Source: Acinetobacter rathckeae
GTDB lineage: Bacteria; Pseudomonadota; Gammaproteobacteria; Pseudomonadales; Moraxellaceae
DNA: 64,000 bases
Direction of reading: 5' to 3'
Assembly (NCBI RefSeq): GCF_015627125.1
Contig: NZ_VTDO01000001.1
Coordinates: 620,001 to 684,000 of the forward strand
Positions 9,616-19,685 of this stretch are shown here, in pieces. The stretch's first letter is position 1; each line of letters opens with the position of its first letter. The notes below the pieces were generated by a model. It was not told where the DNA came from, made no database searches, and saw only the letters and a program-made list of their open reading frames with translations. The translations under genes were made by a program, and so were the position numbers.

Positions 9616-12255
9616 ATGAAGCAGAATCGACTTACCCGTTCTATTCGATCAGTTTTAACCGGTACGGTTGGAATTGGTTTTACGTTAACAAGTGTGATGA
9701 GCCATGCGGCTGATACACCACCAACTGCTAAAGTTGAAAGAATCACCGTGACTGGTTCTTCAATTAAAGGTGTTGCTTCACAAAGTGCATCACCAATTTC
9801 TATTGTGAGAACAGAAGATTTAGCCAAGCAAGGGGTTACTACAGCAGAAGAAGCTTTAGCGACAGTGTCAGCCAACCAATCTTCTTTTGTATCTGCAAGT
9901 AATGTTGGACGTAGTGGTACAGCAGGTTCTGTGGCTGATTTACGTGGTTTAGGACCGAATAAGACATTGGTACTGCTGAATGGTCGCCGTTTAGCCAACA
10001 CCCCATTTGATACATCTACAGTAGATTTAAATACTATACCATTGGCACTGATTGACCGTATTGAAGTACTTAAAGATGGTGCTTCGGCAATTTATGGTAC
10101 AGATGCCATTGGTGGGGTAATTAACTTTATTACTAAGAAGCAATACCAAGGTGCAGGTGTAACTGTTGAGGGTGCAGCACCACAAAAAAGTGGTGGAGAT
10201 AGCCAAAACTATAGTTTCTTTGGTGGCTATGGTTCATTAGAAGACCAAGGCTTTAACGTATATGGCGCAGCCAGTTATGCGAAAAAAGATAGCGTAATGG
10301 CGAGTGAACGTGAGGCCTCACGCCGTGGTGGTATTTTACCAGAGCTTGGTCTGAACCGTACCAGCGGTAGTACATTCCCTGCCAATATTCCAGGCATTGG
10401 TAACCCTTACGCAAGTTCAGGCTGTGGTGATACTACGAAGAATACAGTATCTGGTAAAAATTGTCGTTATAACAGTCAAGCAGATATTGGCATTGTACCA
10501 GAAGAAGAAAGCTTTTCTTTCTTGGGTAAAGGTACACTTAAACTAACAGATAATTTAAATGCGATTGCTGAATATGTGCATTCTGAAAACAGAATGACCA
10601 CAACGGTTGCACCAGATGTTTTAGCGGGTGGTGGTAGTGATTACTATATTCCAAGCACAAGTCCATATTACCCAGGTAATGGTATTACCCCTGCAATTGC
10701 TGGAGTAAATGGTCAAGCTTTGTCACTTAATATTCGTTCACAAGCGGGCAATCGTGTAAGTGAAACCACACAAAAAGCTGACCGTGTTTTATTGGGCCTA
10801 GATGGTAGTATTTCAGACTGGGATATTAACACCGGAATTAGCTATGCAAAAAGTCAAGGTGAAGACTCGTTGTACAGTGGTTATATAGATAACCAAAAAG
10901 TACGTGATAACCTAGCGAATGGTACATTAAACCCATTTGGTGCCAGTGCAAATGCCAATATCTGGAACAGCATGAGCATCAGTGGTTTGTCACAAAGTGC
11001 ACAGCTTGAAACCACGAATTTTGACTTTACTGCAAGTCGTGCCATCTTTACTTTACCAGCTGGTGATGTTGGTTTTGCAGTTGGTGGTGGTTTACGCCGT
11101 GACGAATGGTCACAAACGCAAAATGCTGCTGTAAACAGTTTGGTTGCTAGTACAGGTGTTGATTCAACACAAGCACCAAGTACAGGTACACGTAATTTGA
11201 AGGCTTTATTTACTGAGTTTCAAGTACCTATCTTTAAAAGTTTAAGTGCACAATTGGCTGCACGTTACGATGACTACAGTGATTTTGGTGGTACATTTAA
11301 CCCGAAAGTGGCTTTACGTTGGGAACCTGTTAAACAGTTTATGATGCGTGGTAGTTTTTCTACTGGTTTCCGTGCGCCAAGTTTGAATGAAATGCACAGT
11401 GCAAACTATAAAACATATACCCAAGCATCTTGGAGTGACCCTGTGTTATGCCCAGGTGGTACACCAACTGTTAATGGCAATGCAGTACGTGACTGTAATA
11501 CACAGTTTTATACAAAAACAGGTGGTAATGCAAGTCTAGAGGCAGAAAAGTCTAAAACATTTACGGTTGGTTTTGTATATGAACCAATTAAAAATGTAGT
11601 GTTATCTGCAGATTACTTTAATATTGAAGTTAAAAACCAAATTGGATCACCTACAGAAAGTGCAATCTTTGGAGATCCTGTGAAATATGCGGCAAACTAT
11701 GTGCGTAAAGCAGATGGTTCTTTAGATTATATTGATGAGCGTCTACAAAATATGGGTGGGACGAAAACCTCAGGTATCGACTTAGGTGTTCAATGGCGTA
11801 GCCCAATGAGCCAGTATGGTCGTTTAACTGTAGGTGTTGATGGTACGTACATTAATAGCTATAAATTCCAAACTGAAAAGAATGGCGAGTGGTATAGTGC
11901 AGTTGGTCAATATAATTCAAACTTTGGATCAGTCATCACGCGTTGGAAGCATAATGTCAACCTAAACTGGAACTACGACGCTTGGAGTTTAAATCTACAA
12001 CAGACCTTCTTTAAAGGTTACTTAGATCAGAATGTGAGTAATCAAAACCATAAAGTATCTAATTACACATTGTATAACCTTTCTGGTTCATATACTGGCT
12101 TTAAAAACGTAGGTATTACTTTAGGTATTAAAAACGTGCTAAATGCACAGCCACCGAAGTCTAATGTTGTTGATAACTTCCAAATGGGCTATGACGCACG
12201 TTATAGTGACGTGATGGGCCGTACGTACTTTGGTCGTGTAACGTATAAATTTTAA
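9616..12255 (+). CDS. TonB-dependent outer-membrane receptor
   Basis: The 879-residue product has a signal peptide (about 31 residues, ending MSHA), a TonB-box/plug region (RITVTGSSIKGV; ISIVRTEDLAKQGVTTAEEALATV; VLLNGRRLAN; RIEVLKDGASAIYGTDAIGGVINFITKK) and a long beta-barrel ending in aromatic phenylalanine (YFGRVTYKF). Such receptors import large or scarce ligands using energy from TonB-ExbB-ExbD, here encoded directly downstream. The plug resembles the large oligomer/peptide or carbohydrate receptor class rather than a siderophore receptor, and no Fur box is visible upstream. Ligand unknown; its back-to-back position with a peptide-uptake operon makes peptides one possibility. Confidence 0.93.
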   Translation: MKQNRLTRSIRSVLTGTVGIGFTLTSVMSHAADTPPTAKVERITVTGSSIKGVASQSASPISIVRTEDLAKQGVTTAEEALATVSANQSSFVSASNVGRSGTAGSVADLRGLGPNKTLVLLNGRRLANTPFDTSTVDLNTIPLALIDRIEVLKDGASAIYGTDAIGGVINFITKKQYQGAGVTVEGAAPQKSGGDSQNYSFFGGYGSLEDQGFNVYGAASYAKKDSVMASEREASRRGGILPELGLNRTSGSTFPANIPGIGNPYASSGCGDTTKNTVSGKNCRYNSQADIGIVPEEESFSFLGKGTLKLTDNLNAIAEYVHSENRMTTTVAPDVLAGGGSDYYIPSTSPYYPGNGITPAIAGVNGQALSLNIRSQAGNRVSETTQKADRVLLGLDGSISDWDINTGISYAKSQGEDSLYSGYIDNQKVRDNLANGTLNPFGASANANIWNSMSISGLSQSAQLETTNFDFTASRAIFTLPAGDVGFAVGGGLRRDEWSQTQNAAVNSLVASTGVDSTQAPSTGTRNLKALFTEFQVPIFKSLSAQLAARYDDYSDFGGTFNPKVALRWEPVKQFMMRGSFSTGFRAPSLNEMHSANYKTYTQASWSDPVLCPGGTPTVNGNAVRDCNTQFYTKTGGNASLEAEKSKTFTVGFVYEPIKNVVLSADYFNIEVKNQIGSPTESAIFGDPVKYAANYVRKADGSLDYIDERLQNMGGTKTSGIDLGVQWRSPMSQYGRLTVGVDGTYINSYKFQTEKNGEWYSAVGQYNSNFGSVITRWKHNVNLNWNYDAWSLNLQQTFFKGYLDQNVSNQNHKVSNYTLYNLSGSYTGFKNVGITLGIKNVLNAQPPKSNVVDNFQMGYDARYSDVMGRTYFGRVTYKF

Positions 12256-12298
12256 TTGGTAAAACTCTCAAGTTTATCCAACGATTAATTGTGAACTT

Positions 12299-12328
12299 GG
12301 CAGCCAATATATTTTATATTTGGCTGCT
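12299..12328 (+). terminator. Hairpin between the receptor gene and tonB (possible attenuator)
   Basis: GCAGCCAA at 12300-12307 pairs with TTGGCTGC at 12320-12327 around an AT-rich loop. No strong T run follows, so it may reduce rather than stop read-through into tonB, letting the abundant receptor mRNA outnumber the energy-complex mRNA. Confidence 0.5.
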
Positions 12329-12349
12329 TGCAATATAGGTGCAACTATT

Positions 12350-13072
12350 ATGAATTTTTCACAGGACGGTAAAGCGCGTTCTACAAAGCGATTCATAGGA
12401 ATAGGAATAGTTGTTTTACTTCACGGCGTACTGATTTATGCATTGGTCACAGGTCTTGACAAGCCAATTACTAAACCAGTAGAGCCGCCCGTTGAAATGC
12501 AAATTATTCAACCCGTAAAGCCACCACCACCGCCTAAACCGATTATACAGCCGAAAGAAGAACCGAAACCTGTTAAGGAAAAAGTTGTTCCGAAGCCTGA
12601 CCCGAAACCAACCCCTAAACCTGTACCACCAAAGCCAGCACCATTTGTGCCAAAACCACAAGTTGCGCCGCCAGTACAGGCAGATGCACCGAAGGTCACT
12701 ACACAAAGTGAAGAAAAAGCACCACCGAGTCCACCTGTGAAAGAGGTGACAGCAACGCCTGCACCACCAGCACCTGAAAAACCAAAAGGTGAAACAAAAG
12801 GTGTGTCAGGAAGTGCTTCGGCAAGTTGTCCAACACCGCAGTACCCTCAAGAAGCACTTGCAAATGAAGAGCAAGGCACTGTGAAGTTAGAGCTTGATGT
12901 TGGAGCAGATGGACACGTTGCGAATGCAAAAGTTGCAAAATCATCGGGGTCTAGAAACTTAGACAAAGCAACTGTAAGTGCATATAAGAAATGTGTGTTT
13001 GCACCTGCAATGAAAGATGGTGCTGCTGTTGCTGGATCAATTAGCTTGGAATATACCTTTAAACTTGATTAA
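12350..13072 (+). CDS. tonB: TonB family energy-transducing protein
   Basis: The 240-residue protein has an N-terminal membrane anchor (FIGIGIVVLLHGVLIYALV), a long periplasmic linker of Pro-Lys and Glu-Pro repeats (about residues 50-150) and a C-terminal TonB domain (CPTPQYPQEALANEEQGTVKLELDVGADGHVANAKVAKSSG, split by family landmarks YP..A and G.V.L). ATG 12350 is used because AGGTG lies 9 nt upstream. It carries proton-motive energy from ExbB/ExbD to outer-membrane receptors. Two cysteines in the C-terminal domain (SCPTP and KKCVF) could form a disulfide. It stands first in a tonB-exbB-exbD-exbD cluster. Confidence 0.93.
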   Translation: MNFSQDGKARSTKRFIGIGIVVLLHGVLIYALVTGLDKPITKPVEPPVEMQIIQPVKPPPPPKPIIQPKEEPKPVKEKVVPKPDPKPTPKPVPPKPAPFVPKPQVAPPVQADAPKVTTQSEEKAPPSPPVKEVTATPAPPAPEKPKGETKGVSGSASASCPTPQYPQEALANEEQGTVKLELDVGADGHVANAKVAKSSGSRNLDKATVSAYKKCVFAPAMKDGAAVAGSISLEYTFKLD

Positions 13073-13110
13073 GTTTATACATTACAGATAAATAGATTTG
13101 GAAGACGAAC

Positions 13111-14010
13111 ATGGAAAAAGCATCTTTATTGAAAAAAGTCGCAAAAGCTTCTGCAATGGTTGCATTGTGTAGCGCAAGTTTTGTTTCTACGTATAGCATG
13201 GCTGAAGAAAAGCCAGTTGCATCACAAGTGGTGACAGAGCAAAAAGCACCTGCGACAGCATCTTCAGCACAACCAACGCCACCTGCACCTGTTGTAACTT
13301 CAGAGAAAGTAGACAACCCATATGGTTTGGGTGCAGTATGGCGTGAAGGTGACTTTGTAGCTCGTGGTACTTTAATTATTATGTTGCTCATGTCTGCAGG
13401 TACATGGTACATCATTGTGACCAAGTTCCTTGAACAACAACAAGTGAAAAAGCAAGGTCAAGTTGCTCGTCAAAAGTTTTGGAATGCCAGTACAATTGAG
13501 CAAGGTGCTAAAACACTAGATCAAAAAAGTGCATATCGTTTTATTGCTGAAAAAGCACACTCATCTACACAAAGTCATGGTAGCCATATGCTAGACAGAA
13601 TTGACTTCAATACTTGGGTAACCATGACGATTCAGCGCGCTGTAGAGAAAGTACAAAGTCGTTTAGCAGGTGGTTTGGCATTTTTAGCAACAGTGGGTTC
13701 AACCTCTCCATTTATTGGTTTGTTTGGTACGGTATGGGGTATTTACCATGCATTAACAGCGATTGGCGTGTCTGGTCAAGCGTCTATTGACAAAGTTGCG
13801 GGCCCTGTGGGTGAAGCTTTGATCATGACAGCGATTGGTCTTGCAGTTGCTGTACCTGCGGTACTTGGCTATAACTGGTTAATTCGCCGTAATAAAGCAA
13901 TTTTAGAAGAAGTTCGTTCATTTGGTGCAGATGTGCATGCTGTTGCACTGAGTGGCAACATGGTGTCTGGTGATGAGCCAGCGCAGGCAAAAGCGAAAAC
14001 TGTGGAGTAA
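13111..14010 (+). CDS. exbB: ExbB-type proton channel subunit with signal-peptide-like N-terminus
   Basis: The 299-residue protein belongs to the MotA/TolQ/ExbB family: the core LAFLATVGSTSPFIGLFGTVWGIYHALTAIG and GPVGEALIMTAIGLAVAVPAVLGYN are the conserved transmembrane segments. It is about 55 residues longer than E. coli ExbB, starting with a hydrophobic stretch (KASAMVALCSASFVSTYSMA) and an Ala/Pro/Thr-rich region, as in the long ExbB subgroup. It forms the pentameric proton channel that holds ExbD and energises TonB. It is 38 bp after tonB and 4 bp before exbD. Confidence 0.93.
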   Translation: MEKASLLKKVAKASAMVALCSASFVSTYSMAEEKPVASQVVTEQKAPATASSAQPTPPAPVVTSEKVDNPYGLGAVWREGDFVARGTLIIMLLMSAGTWYIIVTKFLEQQQVKKQGQVARQKFWNASTIEQGAKTLDQKSAYRFIAEKAHSSTQSHGSHMLDRIDFNTWVTMTIQRAVEKVQSRLAGGLAFLATVGSTSPFIGLFGTVWGIYHALTAIGVSGQASIDKVAGPVGEALIMTAIGLAVAVPAVLGYNWLIRRNKAILEEVRSFGADVHAVALSGNMVSGDEPAQAKAKTVE

Positions 14011-14014
14011 AACT

Positions 14015-14440
14015 ATGGGAATGAACGTTGGTTCTGAGGGTGATGATGATGACGTAATTGGCGTCATCAACACCACGCCATTGGTCGACGTCATGCTAGT
14101 ACTGCTCATTATTTTCTTAATCACAGTACCAGTAGTGACGCATACAATTCCTGTGAAATTGCCAGAAGAGGTTGACCAGAAGTATGCAGCAAAAGCGGAT
14201 AATATTACGCTTGCAGTAAATAAAGAAGGTCAGGTTTTTTGGAATGAACAGTACGTACCAAATCAAGAAACACTGTTGAGTAAGCTGAAAGAAAATTCGG
14301 TAAAACGACCACAACCAGAAGTACACATTCGTGGTGATCAACAGACACACTTTGAGTCAATTGGCAAAGTTATTGAAACTGTGCAACAAGCTGGCATCAT
14401 AAAAATATCATTTGTTACTCAACCACCTGCACGTGGTTAG
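14015..14440 (+). CDS. exbD: ExbD biopolymer transport protein, first copy
   Basis: The 141-residue protein has one N-terminal transmembrane helix with the essential aspartate (NTTPLVDVMLVLLIIFLIT) followed by a periplasmic domain. The start ATG at 14015 follows GTGGAG, which overlaps the exbB stop, so translation is probably coupled. It is preceded by an acidic tail (EGDDDDV). It works with ExbB to couple proton flow to TonB. A second, different exbD follows directly, a two-ExbD arrangement known from Xanthomonas-type systems. Confidence 0.94.
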   Translation: MGMNVGSEGDDDDVIGVINTTPLVDVMLVLLIIFLITVPVVTHTIPVKLPEEVDQKYAAKADNITLAVNKEGQVFWNEQYVPNQETLLSKLKENSVKRPQPEVHIRGDQQTHFESIGKVIETVQQAGIIKISFVTQPPARG

Positions 14441-14462
14441 GGTGAATTGAAAGGAGAATGTT

Positions 14463-14882
14463 ATGGGAATGACGCCGAGCCCAAGTAGCTCAGATGATGA
14501 TGGTGATGTAATGTTAGAAGTTAACATGACACCATTAATTGATGTCATGTTGGTTTTGATCATTATGTTCATTATCACGATTCCAATTCCAAATAATGCA
14601 ATTAACATTAATATGCCTGCACCATCGCCACCAACGAATGAGAAACCACCAGAGGTTGTTACAATTAACATTAAGCCAAATGGTGATATCTTATGGAATG
14701 GTGAGCGTGTTGCGGACAAAACTGCATTAGAAGCAAGATTGACTGCTGTTTCTAAACAGACTGAACAAGACCAAGTGCATATTAAGCCAGAAGCACAAGC
14801 TTCTTACAAAGATGTAGCATTGGTTATGGCTGCTGCACAGCGACTAGGTGTGAAAAATATGGGTATTATGAATGGTGAGTAA
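14463..14882 (+). CDS. exbD: ExbD biopolymer transport protein, second copy
   Basis: The 139-residue paralogue has the same layout: short acidic N-terminus (SSSDDDGDVM), helix NMTPLIDVMLVLIIMFIITI with the proton-handling aspartate, and a periplasmic domain. AAGGAGAATGTT precedes its ATG. It is clearly diverged from the first copy (for example MPAPSPPTNEKPPEVV in place of LPEEVDQKYAAKAD), so it is not a recent duplication. The two may form a hetero-dimer in the ExbB channel. It is last in the operon, with a strong terminator 25 bp later. Confidence 0.94.
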   Translation: MGMTPSPSSSDDDGDVMLEVNMTPLIDVMLVLIIMFIITIPIPNNAININMPAPSPPTNEKPPEVVTINIKPNGDILWNGERVADKTALEARLTAVSKQTEQDQVHIKPEAQASYKDVALVMAAAQRLGVKNMGIMNGE

Positions 14883-14906
14883 ATCATGAACCAATGATCA
14901 TATTTT

Positions 14907-14933
14907 AAAGCCCCTGTCATAGGGGCTTTTTTT
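14907..14933 (+). terminator. Terminator of the tonB-exb operon
   Basis: AAAGCCCCT and AGGGGCTTT arms around GTCAT, followed by a seven-T run: a textbook intrinsic terminator. Confidence 0.95.
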
Positions 14934-15001
14934 CATACAGTGATGCTACGTTTGTATAGTACTTTTTATAATATAAAATTTTGATAAAACTAGGAAAAAT
15001 A

Positions 15002-16837
15002 ATGAAAAGTAAGTTGCTAGACTGGTTGGAATCACGGGTTAACCCGTACCCCGACCAATATAAAGACACACCATTGCCTGAAAAGTTTTTTGCATTTTTA
15101 TGGGAGTGTACTGATGGAGTCAGAAAATACCTGCTGATAGCTGTAGTATTAACTGCAATCACCTCAGCGTTAGAGGCGTATTTATTTAATGCCATGGGCG
15201 ATATTATTAATTGGATTAATGCCAGTACACCTGCTCATTTTTTAAAAGATTATAAAGTGCAGCTGATTCAATTGGTCATGTTGTTATTGCTCAATGTTGC
15301 TGTTGTTTCTGTATTGTCTATGGTGAAACATCAAATTGTAATGCCACTGTTTCCGATGCGATTACGCTGGCGCTTTTATAATATATTTTTACAACAAAGT
15401 TTGGATTTTTTTAGCAGTGAATTTTCAGGAAAGCTGACTTCAAAAGTATTACAAACTGCACAGGCAGTCAGAGATTTTTTCCTTATTATCATTGATGTGA
15501 TTATTAATATCTCAGTGTACTTCTTGTCGATTAGTATTTTACTCGCGGCAACATCACCACAGTTACTCGTACCGTTATTTATTTGGCTTGCTATTTTTAT
15601 TGTTGCGATTTTTTACTTTGTACCTAAACTGAGTAAAGCCGCAAATAATAGTGCAAATTCACGCTCACTCATTACAGGTCAGATCACCGATACCTATACA
15701 AATATTCAAACAGTCAAACTCTTTGCACATACACAGCAAGAGCTTGATTATAGTAAAGCATCGATGAACAGTTTTCTGAATGCAATTTTAAGAGTGTTTC
15801 GACTCACCACAGGGTTTGAAACATGTTTAAAACTTATGAGTGCAGTGCTCTTTATTGGTGTACTTGGTACAGCCATCTATTTATGGCAACACGGCCAAAT
15901 TGGTGTGGGTGTGATTGCAGCTGCAACAGCCATGATTTTAAAACTCAGTAGTTTAAGTGAGTTTATTATGTGGCAATTGGCAGGGCTGTTTGAAAATGTA
16001 GGTACAATCCAAGATGGTAAAAAGACCTTAAGTAAACCTGTGATGATTACAGACGTTGATGATGCCAAGCCACTTGAACTCAAACGTGGTGAGATTAAAT
16101 TTGATGATGTGGTCTTTGCATATCATAAAAAAGAAGTGTTTAACGGCTTGAGTTTTACCATTAAAGCGGGTGAGAAAATTGGTGTGGTTGGCCGTTCAGG
16201 TGCGGGTAAATCGACACTTATTCAGTTACTATTGCGTTTTTACGATGTAAAAAGTGGTGCAATTAAAATTGATGGTCAAGATATTTCTAAAGTTCAACAA
16301 GAAAGCCTTCGACACTATATTGCCTTAGTTACTCAAGATACCTCATTGTTGCACCGTTCTATTCAAGACAACATTAAATACGGTCGCTTAGATGCCTCTG
16401 AGCAAGATATTCAAAAGGTGCTAAAACAAGCACATATTGAGGATTTCTTACCATTTTTAATTGATAGTAAAGGTCGAGTTGGTTTGGAGGCTGAAGTAGG
16501 TGAGCGAGGTGTGAAGCTGTCTGGTGGTCAACGTCAACGTATTGCGATTGCACGTGTTTTACTAAAAAATGCTCCGATTTTAATTTTAGATGAAGCAACC
16601 AGTGCTTTAGACTCAGATGCAGAAAGCATCATTCAACAAAACCTAACTGAGCTTATGCAAGATAAAACCGTGATTGCCATAGCACACAGACTTTCTACCA
16701 TTGCACAAATGGATCGAATTATTGTGTTAGACCATGGTGATATTATTGAACAAGGGTCACATGCCGAACTTCTTGAACACAACGGCGTATATGCCAATTT
16801 GTGGAAAAAACAAACAGGTGGCTTCTTGGTTGAGTAA
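15002..16837 (+). CDS. ABC exporter, fused membrane and ATPase domains
   Basis: The 611-residue half-transporter has an N-terminal six-helix exporter domain (about residues 30-330) and a C-terminal ATPase with Walker A GRSGAGKST, signature LSGGQRQR, Walker B ILILDEATSALD and the H-loop AHRLSTIA. ATG 15002 is preferred over an upstream in-frame TTG because AGGA lies just 5' of it. The family includes MsbA-like lipid and multidrug exporters acting as homodimers. The substrate is not evident. It has its own terminators on both sides and is probably monocistronic. Confidence 0.92.
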   Translation: MKSKLLDWLESRVNPYPDQYKDTPLPEKFFAFLWECTDGVRKYLLIAVVLTAITSALEAYLFNAMGDIINWINASTPAHFLKDYKVQLIQLVMLLLLNVAVVSVLSMVKHQIVMPLFPMRLRWRFYNIFLQQSLDFFSSEFSGKLTSKVLQTAQAVRDFFLIIIDVIINISVYFLSISILLAATSPQLLVPLFIWLAIFIVAIFYFVPKLSKAANNSANSRSLITGQITDTYTNIQTVKLFAHTQQELDYSKASMNSFLNAILRVFRLTTGFETCLKLMSAVLFIGVLGTAIYLWQHGQIGVGVIAAATAMILKLSSLSEFIMWQLAGLFENVGTIQDGKKTLSKPVMITDVDDAKPLELKRGEIKFDDVVFAYHKKEVFNGLSFTIKAGEKIGVVGRSGAGKSTLIQLLLRFYDVKSGAIKIDGQDISKVQQESLRHYIALVTQDTSLLHRSIQDNIKYGRLDASEQDIQKVLKQAHIEDFLPFLIDSKGRVGLEAEVGERGVKLSGGQRQRIAIARVLLKNAPILILDEATSALDSDAESIIQQNLTELMQDKTVIAIAHRLSTIAQMDRIIVLDHGDIIEQGSHAELLEHNGVYANLWKKQTGGFLVE

Positions 16838-16863
16838 GCTTGTTCGTTACTGTTCTTAAAATA

Positions 16864-16901
16864 AAAGCCTTCGCATATATTTAAATGCGAGGGCTTTTTT
16901 T
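16864..16901 (+). terminator. Terminator after the ABC exporter gene
   Basis: AAAGCCTTCGCAT pairs with ATGCGAGGGCTTT (one wobble), followed by a T run. Confidence 0.92.
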
Positions 16902-17016
16902 GTGTCATTTCGGGTGTTGTCTTGTAATAAACAAATAGGCACTTTATGCTTGATTCGTAGAGGTATAAGCCCAATATACACCCACCATAGCTAACACAAT
17001 AACTTGAGAGAATATT

Positions 17017-19029
17017 TTGAGCGAGCAACCGTTTGATCTTGTAACAGACTATCAACCTGCAGGTGACCAACCAGAAGCGATTAAAAAAATTGTCTCGGGT
17101 ATTGAGCGTGGTCTAAAAAATCAGTTACTTCTGGGTGTTACAGGTTCAGGTAAAACCTATACCATGGCCAATGTGATTGCTCAAACGCAACGTCCGACCA
17201 TTATCATGGCACATAATAAAACCCTTGCTGCGCAGTTGTATGGTGAGTTTAAATCTTTTTTTCCACATAATGCTGTAGAGTATTTTGTCAGTTACTATGA
17301 CTATTATCAGCCTGAGGCATATGTACCGTCATCAGATACCTTTATTGAAAAAGACTCCGCCATAAATGACCATATAGACCAAATGCGTTTGTCTGCAACC
17401 CGTGCATTACTAGAGCGAAAAGATGCCATTATTGTGGCATCTGTTTCTGCAATTTATGGTTTGGGTGACCCTGAAGCATATATGCAAATGCTATTGCATG
17501 TGGTGGAAGGCGATAGAGTGAACCGAGATGAAATTATTCGCCGTTTGGTTGAAATGCAGTATATGCGTAATGAGTTAGAGTTCTTACGTGGTACATACCG
17601 CATACGTGGTGAAATTATTGATATTTTCCCCGCAGAATCAGACCAACATGCTGTACGTATAGAATTGTTTGATGGTGAGGTTGATTCAATCCGTTGGTTT
17701 GACCCAATAAATGGCAAAATGGTACGTAAAGTGTCACGTGTGACCATTTACCCTAAAAGCCATTACGTTACCCCGAAAGACAATTTACATCGTGCCATTG
17801 AAACCATAAAAGAAGAACTGCGTGAACAAATTGCACACTTTACTGCCGAAAATAAACTGCTAGAAGCACAGCGTATAGAGCAACGTACACGCTATGACTT
17901 AGAAATGTTACAACAGCTTGGCTATTCTAATGGCATTGAAAACTATTCTCGGCATTTGTCTGGTCGTAGAGCAGGTGAAGCACCACCAACACTGTTTGAT
18001 TATATTCCAGAAGATGCCTTACTGATTATTGATGAGTCACATGTAAGTGTCCCGCAAATTGGTGCAATGTATAAAGGTGACCGCTCTCGTAAAGAAAACT
18101 TGGTCAATTATGGTTTTCGTTTACCGAGTGCTTTAGATAACCGCCCTATGAAATTTGAAGAGTGGGAAAGAATTGTTCCTACGACCTTATTTGTCAGTGC
18201 AACGCCTGCTAAGTATGAGTTGGAAAAAGCAGAGCAAATTGCAGAGCAGGTGGTACGTCCAACAGGCTTGGTTGACCCTGAAATTGAAATTCGTCCTGTA
18301 CTGACTCAAGTCGATGATGTTTTATCTGAAATTAATATACGCCGTGAAAATAATGAGCGAGTACTCATTACGACATTAACCAAGCGTATGGCTGAAGATC
18401 TCACGTCGTATTTAAAAGAATACTCCATCAAGGTGGCTTATTTACATTCAGATATAGATACGGTAGAGCGTGTGAAAATCATTCATGATCTACGTAGTGG
18501 TATTTATGATGTATTGGTTGGGATTAATTTGCTTCGAGAAGGTTTAGACATGCCCGAAGTGTCGTTGGTTGCCATACTCGATGCAGACAAAGAAGGCTTT
18601 TTACGTTCGGAACGCTCACTCATACAAACCATTGGTCGTGCAGCACGTAATGTCAAAGGTAAAGCCATTTTATATGCAGACCGTATTACAGATTCAATGC
18701 AAAAAGCCATAGATGAAACCGAACGCCGTAGAGAAAAACAAATGGCATTTAACTTTGAGCATGGCATTACACCACGAAGCACCATTAGACAGGTGGTGAA
18801 AGAGCTAGATGCAGGGGAAGATATTACAGATGATGGCACTGATGTTGTAACGGAAAGTGATATTTTAAGTGCAGATGAACAATATATGCTGGCCAATCCC
18901 AAAGTTTTGGCCAAGCATTTGGCCAAACTTGAAAAAGACATGCTGAAAGCGTCTAAAGAACTACAGTTTGAAAATGCGGCGCGGTTACGAGATGAAATTT
19001 CACGTTTAAAATCGCATGCATTGCAGTAG
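17017..19029 (+). CDS. uvrB: Excinuclease ABC subunit B
   Basis: The 670-residue protein matches UvrB throughout: Walker A GVTGSGKT near residue 45, the damage-probing beta-hairpin [21 protein letters not shown] (near residue 95), helicase motifs IIDESHVSV and [15 protein letters not shown], and a C-terminal UVR domain ([18 protein letters not shown]) that binds UvrC. It verifies damage delivered by UvrA and recruits UvrC in nucleotide excision repair. The start is TTG at 17017, preceded by GAGAG; no better start exists. I saw no LexA-type operator upstream, which fits Acinetobacter lacking LexA. Confidence 0.97.
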   Translation: MSEQPFDLVTDYQPAGDQPEAIKKIVSGIERGLKNQLLLGVTGSGKTYTMANVIAQTQRPTIIMAHNKTLAAQLYGEFKSFFPHNAVEYFVSYYDYYQPEAYVPSSDTFIEKDSAINDHIDQMRLSATRALLERKDAIIVASVSAIYGLGDPEAYMQMLLHVVEGDRVNRDEIIRRLVEMQYMRNELEFLRGTYRIRGEIIDIFPAESDQHAVRIELFDGEVDSIRWFDPINGKMVRKVSRVTIYPKSHYVTPKDNLHRAIETIKEELREQIAHFTAENKLLEAQRIEQRTRYDLEMLQQLGYSNGIENYSRHLSGRRAGEAPPTLFDYIPEDALLIIDESHVSVPQIGAMYKGDRSRKENLVNYGFRLPSALDNRPMKFEEWERIVPTTLFVSATPAKYELEKAEQIAEQVVRPTGLVDPEIEIRPVLTQVDDVLSEINIRRENNERVLITTLTKRMAEDLTSYLKEYSIKVAYLHSDIDTVERVKIIHDLRSGIYDVLVGINLLREGLDMPEVSLVAILDADKEGFLRSERSLIQTIGRAARNVKGKAILYADRITDSMQKAIDETERRREKQMAFNFEHGITPRSTIRQVVKELDAGEDITDDGTDVVTESDILSADEQYMLANPKVLAKHLAKLEKDMLKASKELQFENAARLRDEISRLKSHALQ

Positions 19030-19064
19030 TATCATATCTATGTATTGATTATGAGGTGATGTTG

Positions 19065-19619
19065 ATGACCCTTAAATATGCTTTCTTTGCAATGTTATTG
19101 TCATTACAGTGTCATGCTGTGATGGCGGAAAATACGATACCACCTATACGTGCGGTGGATTCGGTGAATGTGAGTCAATACCTTGGTACATGGTATGAGA
19201 TTGCCCGTAAGCCGATGTTTTTTCAACGTAGTTGTGTGCAAGATGTACAGGCACATTATCGCCTAACACCACAAGGTACGCTGAGTGTAGAAAATAGCTG
19301 TACCACTCAAGACAAGCAAAGAAGTGTTGCCGAGGGCGAAGCTTATATTTTAAATGCCCCCTATAATAGCCAATTAGAGGTCAGCTTTTTACCCAAAGCC
19401 ATTCGTTGGTTACCTGTAGGGCGTGGTGACTATTGGATATTAAAGCGAGATGAGCAGTATCAGACTGCACTGGTCGGAGACCCTGCGCGTAAGTATTTAT
19501 GGTTGCTGGCGAGAACTCCACATATTCCTAATAACGTGTGGCAAACTTATTTAGAATATGCAAAACAAATTGGTTATGATGTTTCAGATTTTAAACCAAC
19601 GCTACAAACTGAACATTAG
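19065..19619 (+). CDS. blc: Bacterial lipocalin (Blc-like), secreted
   Basis: The 184-residue product has a signal peptide (ending AVMA) and the lipocalin signature YLGTWYEIARKP, with the later landmarks GDYWILKRDEQYQTALVGDPARKYLWLLAR. Bacterial lipocalins bind lysophospholipids or fatty acids in the periplasm or at the outer membrane. Unlike E. coli Blc there is no clear lipobox; the cysteine in LSLQC does not fit the consensus. ATG 19065 is chosen over two closer upstream starts because GAGG lies 8 nt before it. Confidence 0.92.
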   Translation: MTLKYAFFAMLLSLQCHAVMAENTIPPIRAVDSVNVSQYLGTWYEIARKPMFFQRSCVQDVQAHYRLTPQGTLSVENSCTTQDKQRSVAEGEAYILNAPYNSQLEVSFLPKAIRWLPVGRGDYWILKRDEQYQTALVGDPARKYLWLLARTPHIPNNVWQTYLEYAKQIGYDVSDFKPTLQTEH

Positions 19620-19685
19620 TTTGGGCACTTAAAAGCAATCAAAATGATTTCAATATAAATTCTTATCTGAGCAATGGGGTGGTGT

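Noticed and set aside
9588..10001. 137-codon frame antisense to the TonB receptor start
   Set aside because: The overlapping + strand frame has signal peptide and plug motifs; the antisense text is not protein-like.
12416..12944. Long open frames antisense to tonB
   Set aside because: They mirror the Pro/Lys-repeat linker (giving Trp/Arg- or Gly-rich text) and have no ribosome site; they are shadows of tonB.
17017..17060. SOS (LexA or UmuDAb) box before uvrB
   Set aside because: No sequence resembling either operator was seen in the 110 bp upstream.
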